From the NCBI GenBank assembly GCA_012032975.1, contig JAAUPU010000275.1:1-5427 (forward strand): 5,427 bases of DNA, written 5' to 3'. A program made the translations under genes and the position numbers. Source of the stretch: Caldilineaceae bacterium (GTDB taxonomy: Bacteria > Chloroflexota > Anaerolineae > Caldilineales > Caldilineaceae). Numbering within the stretch: the stretch's first letter is position 1; each line of letters opens with the position of its first letter. The notes beneath the pieces are model-generated. The model was not told the DNA's origin, did not search any database, and saw only the letters and a list, made by a program, of their open reading frames with translations. Positions 1 to 5,173 of this stretch are shown in pieces.

Positions 1-2
1 GC

Positions 3-599
3 AACTCCGAAGGCACGCTGCACGCGCTCAACTATCAGCGTCAGGCAACCGACACGCCGCTGGCGGGCTTGATCCTTGCCGCGCCTCCGGGACGCCCCTT
101 GCAAGCTGTGTTGCGCACACAATTAGCGGCGCAAATGGCCGCTTTACCCGATCCGGAAGGGATGATGGCACTGTACGATGAGGCGGTCGCCCGTTTTATC
201 GCCGGTGAACCGATAGACCCCAGCCCCGACTTGCCGGAAGGTGTCCAGCAGCTTTTGCTTGGCTTTGAAGCGCCGGTCAATCTACCATTTACACGTGAAC
301 TGTTGGTGGCCGATCCGGCCGAATGGCTGGCGGCAGTCGAGGCGCCCGTCCTGATCCTGATCGGCAAGAAAGATATTCAAATTGATTGGGAACTGGACGG
401 GCAGCCGTTGGAAGCGGCAGTCGCAGACAGAGAAACGGTGACCTTTGTCTATCCTGAAAATGCCAATCACGTGTTCAAATATGAGGAGAAACCGGCCGAA
501 GACCTCACAGCCAACGATGGTGCGTCATACAACGTAGCCGGTCGTGTGCTGGACGACGAATCGCTTGCGATTATGCTTGATTGGTTGGCTGCACAGTAG
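3..599 (+). CDS. Alpha/beta hydrolase, C-terminal part (5' end outside window)
   Basis: The frame is open from the first bases to the TAG at 597-599, giving 198 visible residues without an N-terminus. The first residues read N-S-E-G; the two preceding bases (gc) fit a Gly codon, which would complete the nucleophile elbow G-N-S-E-G with Ser encoded at 6-8. The other triad candidates are Asp at 372-374, in G-K-K-D after the hydrophobic strand PVLILI, and His at 468-470 in N-A-N-H-V-F. Their order and spacing match serine hydrolases of the alpha/beta fold (S33-like / COG1073-like). Residues between strand and Asp form a helical, Ala/Leu/Pro-rich lid region. Such enzymes cleave ester, thioester or amide bonds in the cytoplasm; the substrate cannot be read from the sequence. 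An in-frame TTG at 69 is not the true start, because catalytic Ser lies upstream of it. Fold assignment is confident, specific function unknown. Confidence 0.85.
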   Translation, partial: NSEGTLHALNYQRQATDTPLAGLILAAPPGRPLQAVLRTQLAAQMAALPDPEGMMALYDEAVARFIAGEPIDPSPDLPEGVQQLLLGFEAPVNLPFTRELLVADPAEWLAAVEAPVLILIGKKDIQIDWELDGQPLEAAVADRETVTFVYPENANHVFKYEEKPAEDLTANDGASYNVAGRVLDDESLAIMLDWLAAQ

Positions 600-600
600 C

Positions 601-747
601 GGCCAAGGCTATGTCACAGACCGCGACTATGCACAGCAGACCGACCGTGCCAAAGCAACGCGCAGCCTCGATTTCAAGAAGTTGATTGAGATTGAGATGA
701 TTGAGCGGCAGGGACGAGGACGGAGTACGTATTATCAGCGGAAATGA
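601..747 (+). pseudogene. Winged-helix tail of a Fic-like or regulator protein, relic
   Basis: This frame begins two bases after the hydrolase stop and reads about 48 residues to TGA at 745-747. The segment Y-V-T-D-R-D-Y, then A-T-R-S-L and later G-R-G-R-S-T-Y-Y matches the usual pattern of a C-terminal winged helix: entry helix 'GY(I/V)T..DY', recognition helix 'TATRDL..LVE.GLLE' and wing 'G.GRSTYY'. Such tails end many Fic-family AMP-transferases and some ATP-binding regulators. The catalytic part (HPFxxGNGR for Fic) is absent, and no start codon with a ribosome binding site lies inside it: the only in-frame ATG upstream (544) is inside the hydrolase gene in another frame. I therefore read it as the 3' remnant of a deleted gene. 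A short stand-alone DNA-binding peptide translated by read-through coupling is less likely. Confidence 0.55.
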
Positions 748-815
748 TTGCGGAGTAGATTCAAAATGCAGCCCGATATTTCAGGATACATTCGACAACC
801 AATGGAGCACTGAAA

Positions 816-1706
816 ATGACCCAAATAAACGCAACATTTGACACAAGCGGTGCGGCCAGAACAGGCGACGCCCCCACATTTATCGTGGCGGTGGAGCAAA
901 ATTTCCCTGCCGAAGAGCGCATTATTGAGGATAGCCTGGCCCCCAAAATTCTATCGCGCTCCTATCGATTCATGTTCAATCTGACCCGGCTACCTGCACT
1001 ACGAAACTGGATGGTGCGCATCACAAATAATGCGGTTCAGGGTGGCTGGAGCGCCTTTCTGGTTCGCAAGCGCTATATTGATGATCGGCTTATCGAGGCA
1101 GTTGCCGAGCAACAAGTTGATGCTGTGGTCAACCTCGGCGCCGGCAATGATACGCGCCTCTACCGACTGCCCGCCCTTCAGACTATCCCCGCGTGGGAAG
1201 TCGATCAGGCCGTGAATATTGACCCCAAACGCGAGCGATTGCATAGGGTCTTGGGCGCAATACCCGATCACGTGACATTGGTCTCCATGAATTTCATGGA
1301 ACAGAGCGTAGGTGATGTGCTGAGTGAACAGGGTTATTCGGGCGCGGATAGAACCTTTTTCATCTGGGAAGCTGTTTCACAATATCTGACTGAGCCGGCC
1401 GTTCGCAAGACCTTTGACTTCTTTGCCACAGCGCCTGCCGGCAGCCGATTGGCCTTCACGTACGTCCTCAAAGATTTTGTGGAAGGCGAAAATTTCTATG
1501 GCGATGAAAAACTTCATAAGCAATACGCCGGCATCTGGCATTTTGGCTTTGATCCCGCCCAGTTGGCGGATTTCCTGAACGACTATGGCTGGCGCCTAAT
1601 CGAAGATTTGAGCTACGAGGAACTCGGCAATCGCTATGTGAAGCCGACTGGGCGGCAGCTTACCTCCATGCAAATTGAGCGCATGGTCTTTGCCGAAAAA
1701 TTGTAA
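816..1706 (+). CDS. SAM-dependent methyltransferase, LCM / TIGR00027-like
   Basis: An intact 296-residue protein starts at ATG 816, with GGAG at 804-807 eight bases upstream. It is a class I Rossmann methyltransferase of the leucine-carboxyl-methyltransferase-like group. Visible motifs are R-K-R-Y-I-D-D (residues 84-90, the conserved Arg/Asp entry segment), SAM-binding motif I L-G-A-G-N-D-T-R (107-114), acidic motif II W-E-V-D-Q (127-131) whose Asp normally contacts SAM ribose, and F-I-W-E-A-V-S-Q-Y-L (182-191), the family's 'WEGVxxYL' box with Ala in place of the usual Gly. The length fits the family (roughly 260-310 residues). Relatives O-methylate carboxylates or small natural products; the acceptor here cannot be deduced. 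There is no signal peptide or membrane segment, so it is cytoplasmic. It sits 68 bp after the winged-helix relic and stands alone, with the structured block starting 9 bp after its stop. Confidence 0.88.
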   Translation: MTQINATFDTSGAARTGDAPTFIVAVEQNFPAEERIIEDSLAPKILSRSYRFMFNLTRLPALRNWMVRITNNAVQGGWSAFLVRKRYIDDRLIEAVAEQQVDAVVNLGAGNDTRLYRLPALQTIPAWEVDQAVNIDPKRERLHRVLGAIPDHVTLVSMNFMEQSVGDVLSEQGYSGADRTFFIWEAVSQYLTEPAVRKTFDFFATAPAGSRLAFTYVLKDFVEGENFYGDEKLHKQYAGIWHFGFDPAQLADFLNDYGWRLIEDLSYEELGNRYVKPTGRQLTSMQIERMVFAEKL

Positions 1707-1741
1707 AGAATCGGGCTCTCTGAAGTTTTGTGTGGTCGACC

Positions 1742-1763
1742 GCCACCGAATCAATTCGGTGGC
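1742..1763. repeat. Hairpin 1 of the array (9-bp stem, TCAA loop)
   Basis: Arms GCCACCGAA and TTCGGTGGC are perfectly complementary around the loop TCAA. The inner part GAATCAATTC is 9/10 identical to the inner part of hairpin 4. Confidence 0.75.
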
Positions 1764-1773
1764 TGACATGGGA

Positions 1774-1791
1774 AACCCGCTTCAGCGGGTT
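1774..1791. repeat. Hairpin 2 of the array (7-bp stem, TTCA loop)
   Basis: Arms AACCCGC and GCGGGTT pair perfectly around TTCA. The left arm directly abuts GGGA (1770-1773), which can pair with TCCC right after hairpin 3. Confidence 0.75.
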
Positions 1792-1807
1792 GACGCTCGA
1801 CGTTGAC

Positions 1808-1825
1808 AACGTGCTTTAGCACGTT
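1808..1825. repeat. Hairpin 3 of the array (7-bp stem, TTTA loop)
   Basis: Arms AACGTGC and GCACGTT pair perfectly around TTTA. The right arm directly abuts TCCC (1826-1829). Confidence 0.75.
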
Positions 1826-1836
1826 TCCCGTAGCAG

Positions 1837-1856
1837 GCGGCGAATGAATTCGCCGC
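1837..1856. repeat. Hairpin 4 of the array (8-bp stem, TGAA loop)
   Basis: Arms GCGGCGAA and TTCGCCGC pair perfectly around TGAA. The GCAATTGC palindrome (1866-1873) lies just downstream, next to the right terminal repeat. Confidence 0.75.
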
Positions 1857-1938
1857 TGCCGCCCGGCAATTGCTCAGAGAGCAGCATGATCACAGCGCTG
1901 CTTGATAGGTGTCAATCGTAATTTCAAGCCATCTATGC

Positions 1939-1942
1939 GGAG
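1939..1942 (+). promoter_or_regulatory. Ribosome binding site fixing the nuclease start
   Basis: GGAG lies seven bases before ATG 1950. The alternative upstream TTG at 1902 has no such site and would add 16 residues that do not belong to the GIY-YIG fold, so 1950 is preferred. Confidence 0.6.
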
Positions 1943-1949
1943 AAATGCG

Positions 1950-2342
1950 ATGCCAGTGAGAACATACTTCGTCTACATCATGGCCAGCCAGAAGAACGGG
2001 ACTCTCTATATCGGCATGACAAACGACCTTGTCCGGCGTGTGTACGAGCATAAAAATGATGCCCATGAGGGATTCACCCAAAAATACGGCGTTCACCGGC
2101 TCGTTTATTACGAATCGACGAATGATGTCACGGCGGCCATCACGAGAGAGAAGCGTATGAAAAAGTGGAAACGACAATGGAAGATCAACCTGATTGAGGA
2201 ACGAAACCCAGACTGGAAGGATCTTTCAGAAGGCTTTTCGATAGCAATGGACCCCTGCCTGCGCAGGGGTGACAGAAGCCCGACCAGGGGCGACATGAGA
2301 CACGACTGTCATTCCTGCGAAGGCAGGAATCCATTTTGTTGA
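1950..2342 (+). CDS. Single-domain GIY-YIG nuclease with repeat-encoded tail
   Basis: Start at ATG 1950 gives 130 residues. The fold core covers residues 5-92: F-V-Y-I (7-10) takes the place of 'GIY', then L-Y-I-G (19-22) is the 'YIG' strand, followed by N-D-L-V-R-R (25-30, catalytic Arg29 expected), H34, E-G-F-T (40-43), K-Y-G-V-H-R-L-V (45-52) and R-E-K-R-M-K-K-W (66-73), with the metal-binding Glu expected at 67. This is the small YhbQ/UPF0213-like group; members are presumed DNA endonucleases, and physiological targets are mostly unknown. The core ends at N-P-D-W-K-D-L (86-92). Residues from about 99 on are translated from an inverted pair of REP-like palindromes and have a low-complexity Cys/Arg/Gly/Asp make-up unlike the core. 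So the stop at 2340-2342 is probably not ancestral. It sits between two palindrome families, with the dikinase start 16 bp downstream. Confidence 0.87.
   Translation: MPVRTYFVYIMASQKNGTLYIGMTNDLVRRVYEHKNDAHEGFTQKYGVHRLVYYESTNDVTAAITREKRMKKWKRQWKINLIEERNPDWKDLSEGFSIAMDPCLRRGDRSPTRGDMRHDCHSCEGRNPFC
2245..2275 (+). repeat. REP-like palindrome, copy A
   Basis: Stem ACCCCTGC (2251-2258) pairs with GCAGGGGT (2263-2270) around the loop CTGC, with flanks CAATGG and GACAG. It matches the reverse complement of copy B at 25 of 31 positions. It lies inside the 3' end of the nuclease frame. Confidence 0.8.
2306..2336 (-). repeat. REP-like palindrome, copy B (inverted)
   Basis: Stem ATTCCTGC (2311-2318) pairs with GCAGGAAT (2323-2330) around GAAG, with flanks CTGTC and CCATTT. 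From memory, this is the widespread dispersed repeat whose other frame reads like V-I-P-A-K-A-G-I. It is inverted relative to copy A and separated from it by 30 bp, a BIME-like arrangement. Confidence 0.8.
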
Positions 2343-2358
2343 TCAAAAGGATACGCTA

Positions 2359-3147
2359 ATGACCTACACAGTTCCATTCTCAGAACTCAACAAAGCCGAC
2401 ATCCCCACTGCCGGCGGCAAAGGCGCGAATCTGGGTGAGATGACCGCGGCGGGCTTTCCCGTGCCCGCGGGCTTCGTGCTGACTACGGAAGCCTATGATG
2501 CCTTTGTGCAGGCGCATGGCCTGCAACAACAGATCGTCGATCTGGCACTCAAGGCGGCGACAGACGATCCGCAATCCAACGAAGCGGCCGCGCAGAAGAT
2601 TCGCGCCTTATTCATGCAGGGCGAAATTGAGAGGGATTTGGCGACCGAGATCACAACCGCCTATCAAACGTTGACGCAGAACGGCGACTCTTCGACAAGC
2701 TCGGACCACCGCAATGCCGTTGCCGTGCGCTCTTCCGCGACGGCCGAAGACCTGCCGGACGCAAGTTTTGCCGGACAACAGGATACCTTTCTCAATATTC
2801 AGGGGGAAGACGCGTTGCTGGAAGCAGTGAAGCAATGCTGGGCCAGTCTGTGGACCGCGCGCGCCATGGCCTATCGGCTGCGCCAGGGGATTGACCCGGC
2901 AAGTGTCAGCCTGGCTGTGGTCGTGCAGAAGCTCGTTGCCGCCACTTCGGCAAGCTCAGTGCAGGCTCTATCTTCCGGCATTCTCTTCACCGCCAATCCG
3001 GTCAACGGCGAGCGCGACCAAATTCTCATCAATGCAACGTGGGGCCTGGGCGAGGCGATTGTGGGCGGGCTGGTGACGCCCGACAGCGTAGTTGTCGATA
3101 AAACAACCCACAAAATCCTCTCTCGCGAGACTGCCGCTAAACCATGA
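2359..3147 (+). CDS. PEP synthase / rifampin phosphotransferase-like dikinase, ATP-grasp part
   Basis: First of three pieces of one gene (2359-5173; about 938 residues if both frameshifts are repaired). ATG 2359 follows AAAAGGA (2345-2351) by seven bases. The 262-residue piece is the PPDK_N ATP-grasp domain: G-G-K-G-A-N-L-G-E-M (19-28, nucleotide-contacting Lys21), P-A-G-F-V-L-T-T (36-43), V-R-S-S-A-T-A-E-D-L (123-132), A-G-Q-Q (138-141), S-G-I-L-F-T-A-N-P (206-214) and W-G-L-G-E-A-I-V-G-G, then the frame is lost at A-K-P. Family enzymes use ATP to phosphorylate a mobile-domain His and pass the phosphate to pyruvate or another acceptor, releasing AMP and Pi. Two loops carry extra residues (about 109-117 and 195-204) encoded by copies of a short repeat. 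The TGA (3145-3147) overlaps the next ATG as ATGA. Frame loss may be mutation, assembly error or a genuine gene split. Confidence 0.85.
   Translation: MTYTVPFSELNKADIPTAGGKGANLGEMTAAGFPVPAGFVLTTEAYDAFVQAHGLQQQIVDLALKAATDDPQSNEAAAQKIRALFMQGEIERDLATEITTAYQTLTQNGDSSTSSDHRNAVAVRSSATAEDLPDASFAGQQDTFLNIQGEDALLEAVKQCWASLWTARAMAYRLRQGIDPASVSLAVVVQKLVAATSASSVQALSSGILFTANPVNGERDQILINATWGLGEAIVGGLVTPDSVVVDKTTHKILSRETAAKP
2690..2702 (+). repeat. Short dispersed repeat within dikinase gene, copy 1
   Basis: CTTCGACAAGCTC differs from copy 2 (2945-2957) at one of 13 positions. It encodes part of an extra Ser-rich loop (residues 110-116) just before the conserved V-A-V-R-S-S. Confidence 0.5.
2943..2961 (+). 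repeat. Short dispersed repeat within dikinase gene, copy 2
   Basis: The core CTTCGGCAAGCTC (2945-2957) matches copy 1 at 12 of 13 positions; the segment is bounded by CACT and AGTG. It encodes extra residues about 195-204, placed between V-V-V-Q-K-L-V and S-S-G-I-L-F, which are adjacent in typical relatives. Confidence 0.55.
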
Positions 3148-4946
3148 TGACGGTGCGGACGGCGATGGGGACAGAAGAGCAAGCCGTTCCGCCGGCGCAG
3201 CAAGGTCAACCTGTATTGGATGACGCAACAGCCCTCGCCTTAACCCGTTACGGCGCACAAATCGAATCGCATTACCATATGCCAATGGACATCGAATGGG
3301 CCATTGCCGACGGTGAGATCGCCATCCTACAGGCAAGACCCATTACCTCTCTGCCGGCCGCTCCGCTGAAAAATGTCGTGTGGGAACCGCCCACGCCCAA
3401 TACGGCCTGGATGCGCCGCCAAATTGTCGAACACATGCCCGAACCGCTCTCGCCGCTCTTTGAAGACCTCTATCTGAAAGAGGGAATGATTGTCACGCTG
3501 AACGACTTGCTCGTCTCTTTGGGGTCTGTCGCCGATGTTCGCTTCGATCTTGCGGCATCATGGCCGCAAGGATTTGCCGACACGATCAACGGCTATGCCT
3601 ACACGACCTCGACCGTCAATCTAAATGCGCAAACTATCAAGGCGGTTTTGAAGGTCTATCCGCGCATCTTCAGAATGCTCAAAATGCCCGCCTTTGATTG
3701 GGAAGGGCATGTGTTGCCCAACTATCAAGCCCTGATTGCGCGCTGGGGTGCGCTTGATTTGGATTCTGCCGAATCGACCGCCCTCCTGCAAGGCATCGGC
3801 GAAATGGCGGCCGCCGACAGTGGATATTGGTTTGGCTCCGCCGCCTATTTGGGGCTTTCACGATTCTTAGACTCCGTTTTCGACAAGCTGCTGAAGACGG
3901 TCTTCCGCGCTGGATTGCCGCAAACCGGTTTGGGCAGTTCCGCCTTTTTGCGCGGCTTCGACTCCAAAGCGCTCGATGCCCAAGCCGACATGGAGCGCAT
4001 CGCCGACGCCATCCGCGCATCCGGCTCCCTGCGCGATCTCGTTCTCAACACGTCCGCCAATCAACTGCAAACCGCCCTCGCCAACCATCCCGACGGGCAA
4101 CCTGTGCTGGAGAGCATCAACGCCTACATCGCGGCCTATGGTCATCAAATCTACAACCTCGATTTTGTCGCGCCGACACAGGGGGAAGAGCCGCAGCCCA
4201 TCTTCCTGAGCCTCAAGGCGTTGGTCAAAAATGCGCCCGCGCAACCCGTGCGGGAGCGACAGGCGCAGATGGCGGCCGAGCGGGATGCGCTCGTCGCACA
4301 GACGGCGCAGGCCCTCAATCCCGCCTCGCGCCGCTTGTTTGCGTGGGTCTGGAAATGGACAAAACAGTTTGGCCCTTATCGTGAACACGTCATGTTCTAC
4401 ATGGGCGCGGCGTGGCCGACGGTTCGCAAGCTGGCCCATGAACTGGGACAACGGCTGACGAGAGCGGGCGTCATCGCCCAGCCTGACGACATTTACTATC
4501 TAAAAAGCAGCGAGATCGAGGCGGCATTCAACGCAGGGGAGAACGGGTCTACACTCAATCTTGCAGACCGAGTGCAAGAACGACGCGATCTGCGCGAGAG
4601 TCGCAAACTGCTCACGCCACAGTCCAAAGTGCCCAAACAGTCCGCCATTGCAATCGGGCCGTTTAAGCTCACCATGTTTGAGCCGACGCCATCCGACGCC
4701 GCCGAAAACGACGGTCCCGTCTTGGCCGGTTACGCCGTCAGCACCGGGCGCGTGACCGCCCCGGCCAGCGTCATTCGCTCGACGGCAGATTTTGACAAGA
4801 TGGAGGACGGATCGATTCTCGTCTGCACGACAACGACTCCGGCGTGGACGCCGCTCTTTTCGCAGGCCGTCGGCCTGGTCACCGATGTCGGCGGCGCGCT
4901 GGCCCATGGTTCCATCGTGGCGCGGGAATACGCATCCCCGCGGTGA
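3144..4946 (+). CDS. PEP synthase / rifampin phosphotransferase-like dikinase, central part and phospho-His
   Basis: This 600-residue piece continues the ATP-grasp domain immediately: M-T-V-R-T (2-6), P-V-L-D-D (23-27), M-D-I-E-W (48-52) and Q-A-R-P-I-T (63-68), which closes the nucleotide domain. Residues about 70-510 are the central acceptor-associated region, starting W-E-P-P-T-P-N-T-A-W. From about 525 comes the PEP-utilizers mobile domain: L-A-G-Y-A-V-S-T-G-R-V, T-T-P-A-W-T-P-L-F and G-G-A-L-A-H-G-S-I-V-A-R-E-Y, with catalytic His588 (codon 4905-4907). The 'AHG' setting and 'PAWTPLF' resemble rifampin phosphotransferases (RPH) more than PpsA, whose box is usually 'TCHAA'. The acceptor is unknown and resistance should not be assumed. 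The frame breaks five codons after A-R-E-Y, where family members read 'GIPAV'; that sequence continues in another frame. Adding one base near 3143 and one near 4932 restores a single protein. Confidence 0.85.
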   Translation: MMTVRTAMGTEEQAVPPAQQGQPVLDDATALALTRYGAQIESHYHMPMDIEWAIADGEIAILQARPITSLPAAPLKNVVWEPPTPNTAWMRRQIVEHMPEPLSPLFEDLYLKEGMIVTLNDLLVSLGSVADVRFDLAASWPQGFADTINGYAYTTSTVNLNAQTIKAVLKVYPRIFRMLKMPAFDWEGHVLPNYQALIARWGALDLDSAESTALLQGIGEMAAADSGYWFGSAAYLGLSRFLDSVFDKLLKTVFRAGLPQTGLGSSAFLRGFDSKALDAQADMERIADAIRASGSLRDLVLNTSANQLQTALANHPDGQPVLESINAYIAAYGHQIYNLDFVAPTQGEEPQPIFLSLKALVKNAPAQPVRERQAQMAAERDALVAQTAQALNPASRRLFAWVWKWTKQFGPYREHVMFYMGAAWPTVRKLAHELGQRLTRAGVIAQPDDIYYLKSSEIEAAFNAGENGSTLNLADRVQERRDLRESRKLLTPQSKVPKQSAIAIGPFKLTMFEPTPSDAAENDGPVLAGYAVSTGRVTAPASVIRSTADFDKMEDGSILVCTTTTPAWTPLFSQAVGLVTDVGGALAHGSIVAREYASPR

Positions 4947-5173
4947 TGGGGACCGGCGTGGCGACCGAACGCATCAAACCGGGCATGATGCTGACGGTGG
5001 ATGGAGATGCAGGCACGGTGACCTTGCTTGATGAGGAGGACGCAACGACAGGGGAAGCAGCACTGGCCCCGCCCGCAGCGACAGGGCGCAAGAAGATCGC
5101 GACGGCGTTGGTTGTCGGAATCGCCGCGTTTATCATCTGGCGTAGGCGACGCCGTCGCCGTAACGGGGAATGA
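4946..5173 (+). CDS. Dikinase C-terminal end: His-domain rest, linker, hydrophobic segment, Arg tail
   Basis: Third piece of the dikinase. Homology resumes in this frame from about 4934 (I-P-A-V-M-G-T-G), upstream of the first usable ATG at 4946; started there it gives 75 residues. It completes the phospho-His domain with G-V-A-T-E-R-I-K-P-G and V-D-G-D-A-G-T-V-T-L-L. An acidic then Ala/Pro-rich linker follows, then K-K, a 15-residue hydrophobic run (I-A-T-A-L-V-V-G-I-A-A-F-I-I-W), seven consecutive Arg (codons 5141-5161) and N-G-E. Ordinary PpsA and RPH proteins end at the His domain, so the tail is an addition. It could peripherally anchor the enzyme to the membrane, although 15 residues is short for a full span. 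The ATG at 4946 overlaps the previous stop as TGATG. Independent expression is possible but a broken single gene is the simpler reading. Confidence 0.6.
   Translation: MGTGVATERIKPGMMLTVDGDAGTVTLLDEEDATTGEAALAPPAATGRKKIATALVVGIAAFIIWRRRRRRRNGE

Larger units (their letters stand above)
1715..1882. repeat. Multi-hairpin element closed by 9-bp terminal inverted repeat
   Basis: GCTCTCTGA (1715-1723) and TCAGAGAGC (1874-1882) are perfect inverted repeats bounding a 168-bp non-coding block. Inside are four perfect hairpins: GCCACCGAA/TTCGGTGGC (1742-1750 with 1755-1763), AACCCGC/GCGGGTT (1774-1780 with 1785-1791), AACGTGC/GCACGTT (1808-1814 with 1819-1825) and GCGGCGAA/TTCGCCGC (1837-1844 with 1849-1856). 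All have four-base loops. GGGA (1770-1773) can also pair with TCCC (1826-1829), enclosing the middle two hairpins. No open reading frame or T-tract is associated. It could be a MITE or REP-cluster type element, or a structured RNA. I see no target-site duplication at its edges. The hairpins and terminal repeat are directly visible; the biological nature is inference. Confidence 0.7.

Noticed and set aside
748..815. Possible sigma-70 promoter before the methyltransferase
   Set aside because: TTGCGG (748-753) and CGATAT (774-779) are 20 bp apart and other pairs are worse; nothing is convincing.
1742..1763. Intrinsic terminator for the methyltransferase gene
   Set aside because: The stem is strong, but it is followed by GCTGAC-type mixed sequence with no T-run.
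1715..1882. CRISPR array or retron RNA
   Set aside because: The hairpins differ in sequence, so there is no repeat-spacer pattern. No cas gene and no reverse transcriptase is present in the window.
1880..1902. AGCAGC / GCTGCT hairpin as a regulatory switch competing with the outer stem
   Set aside because: Only 6 bp with an 11-base loop, overlapping the terminal repeat by 3 bases; too weak to claim a switch.
3136..3150. Programmed -1 ribosomal frameshift site
   Set aside because: No X-XXY-YYZ slippery heptamer in the zero frame before the stop.
3827..4384. Plus-strand open frame of 185 codons inside the dikinase
   Set aside because: Arg/Ala-rich shadow frame inside the well-supported central dikinase region.
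3867..4451. Long open frame of 194 codons on the minus strand
   Set aside because: It lies fully opposite the dikinase, whose frame has clear family motifs; its translation is Arg-rich and shows no recognisable motif.
5145..5159. GGCGAC / GTCGCC hairpin in the Arg-codon run
   Set aside because: It follows from the repeated Arg codons, has a 3-base loop and no T-tract.
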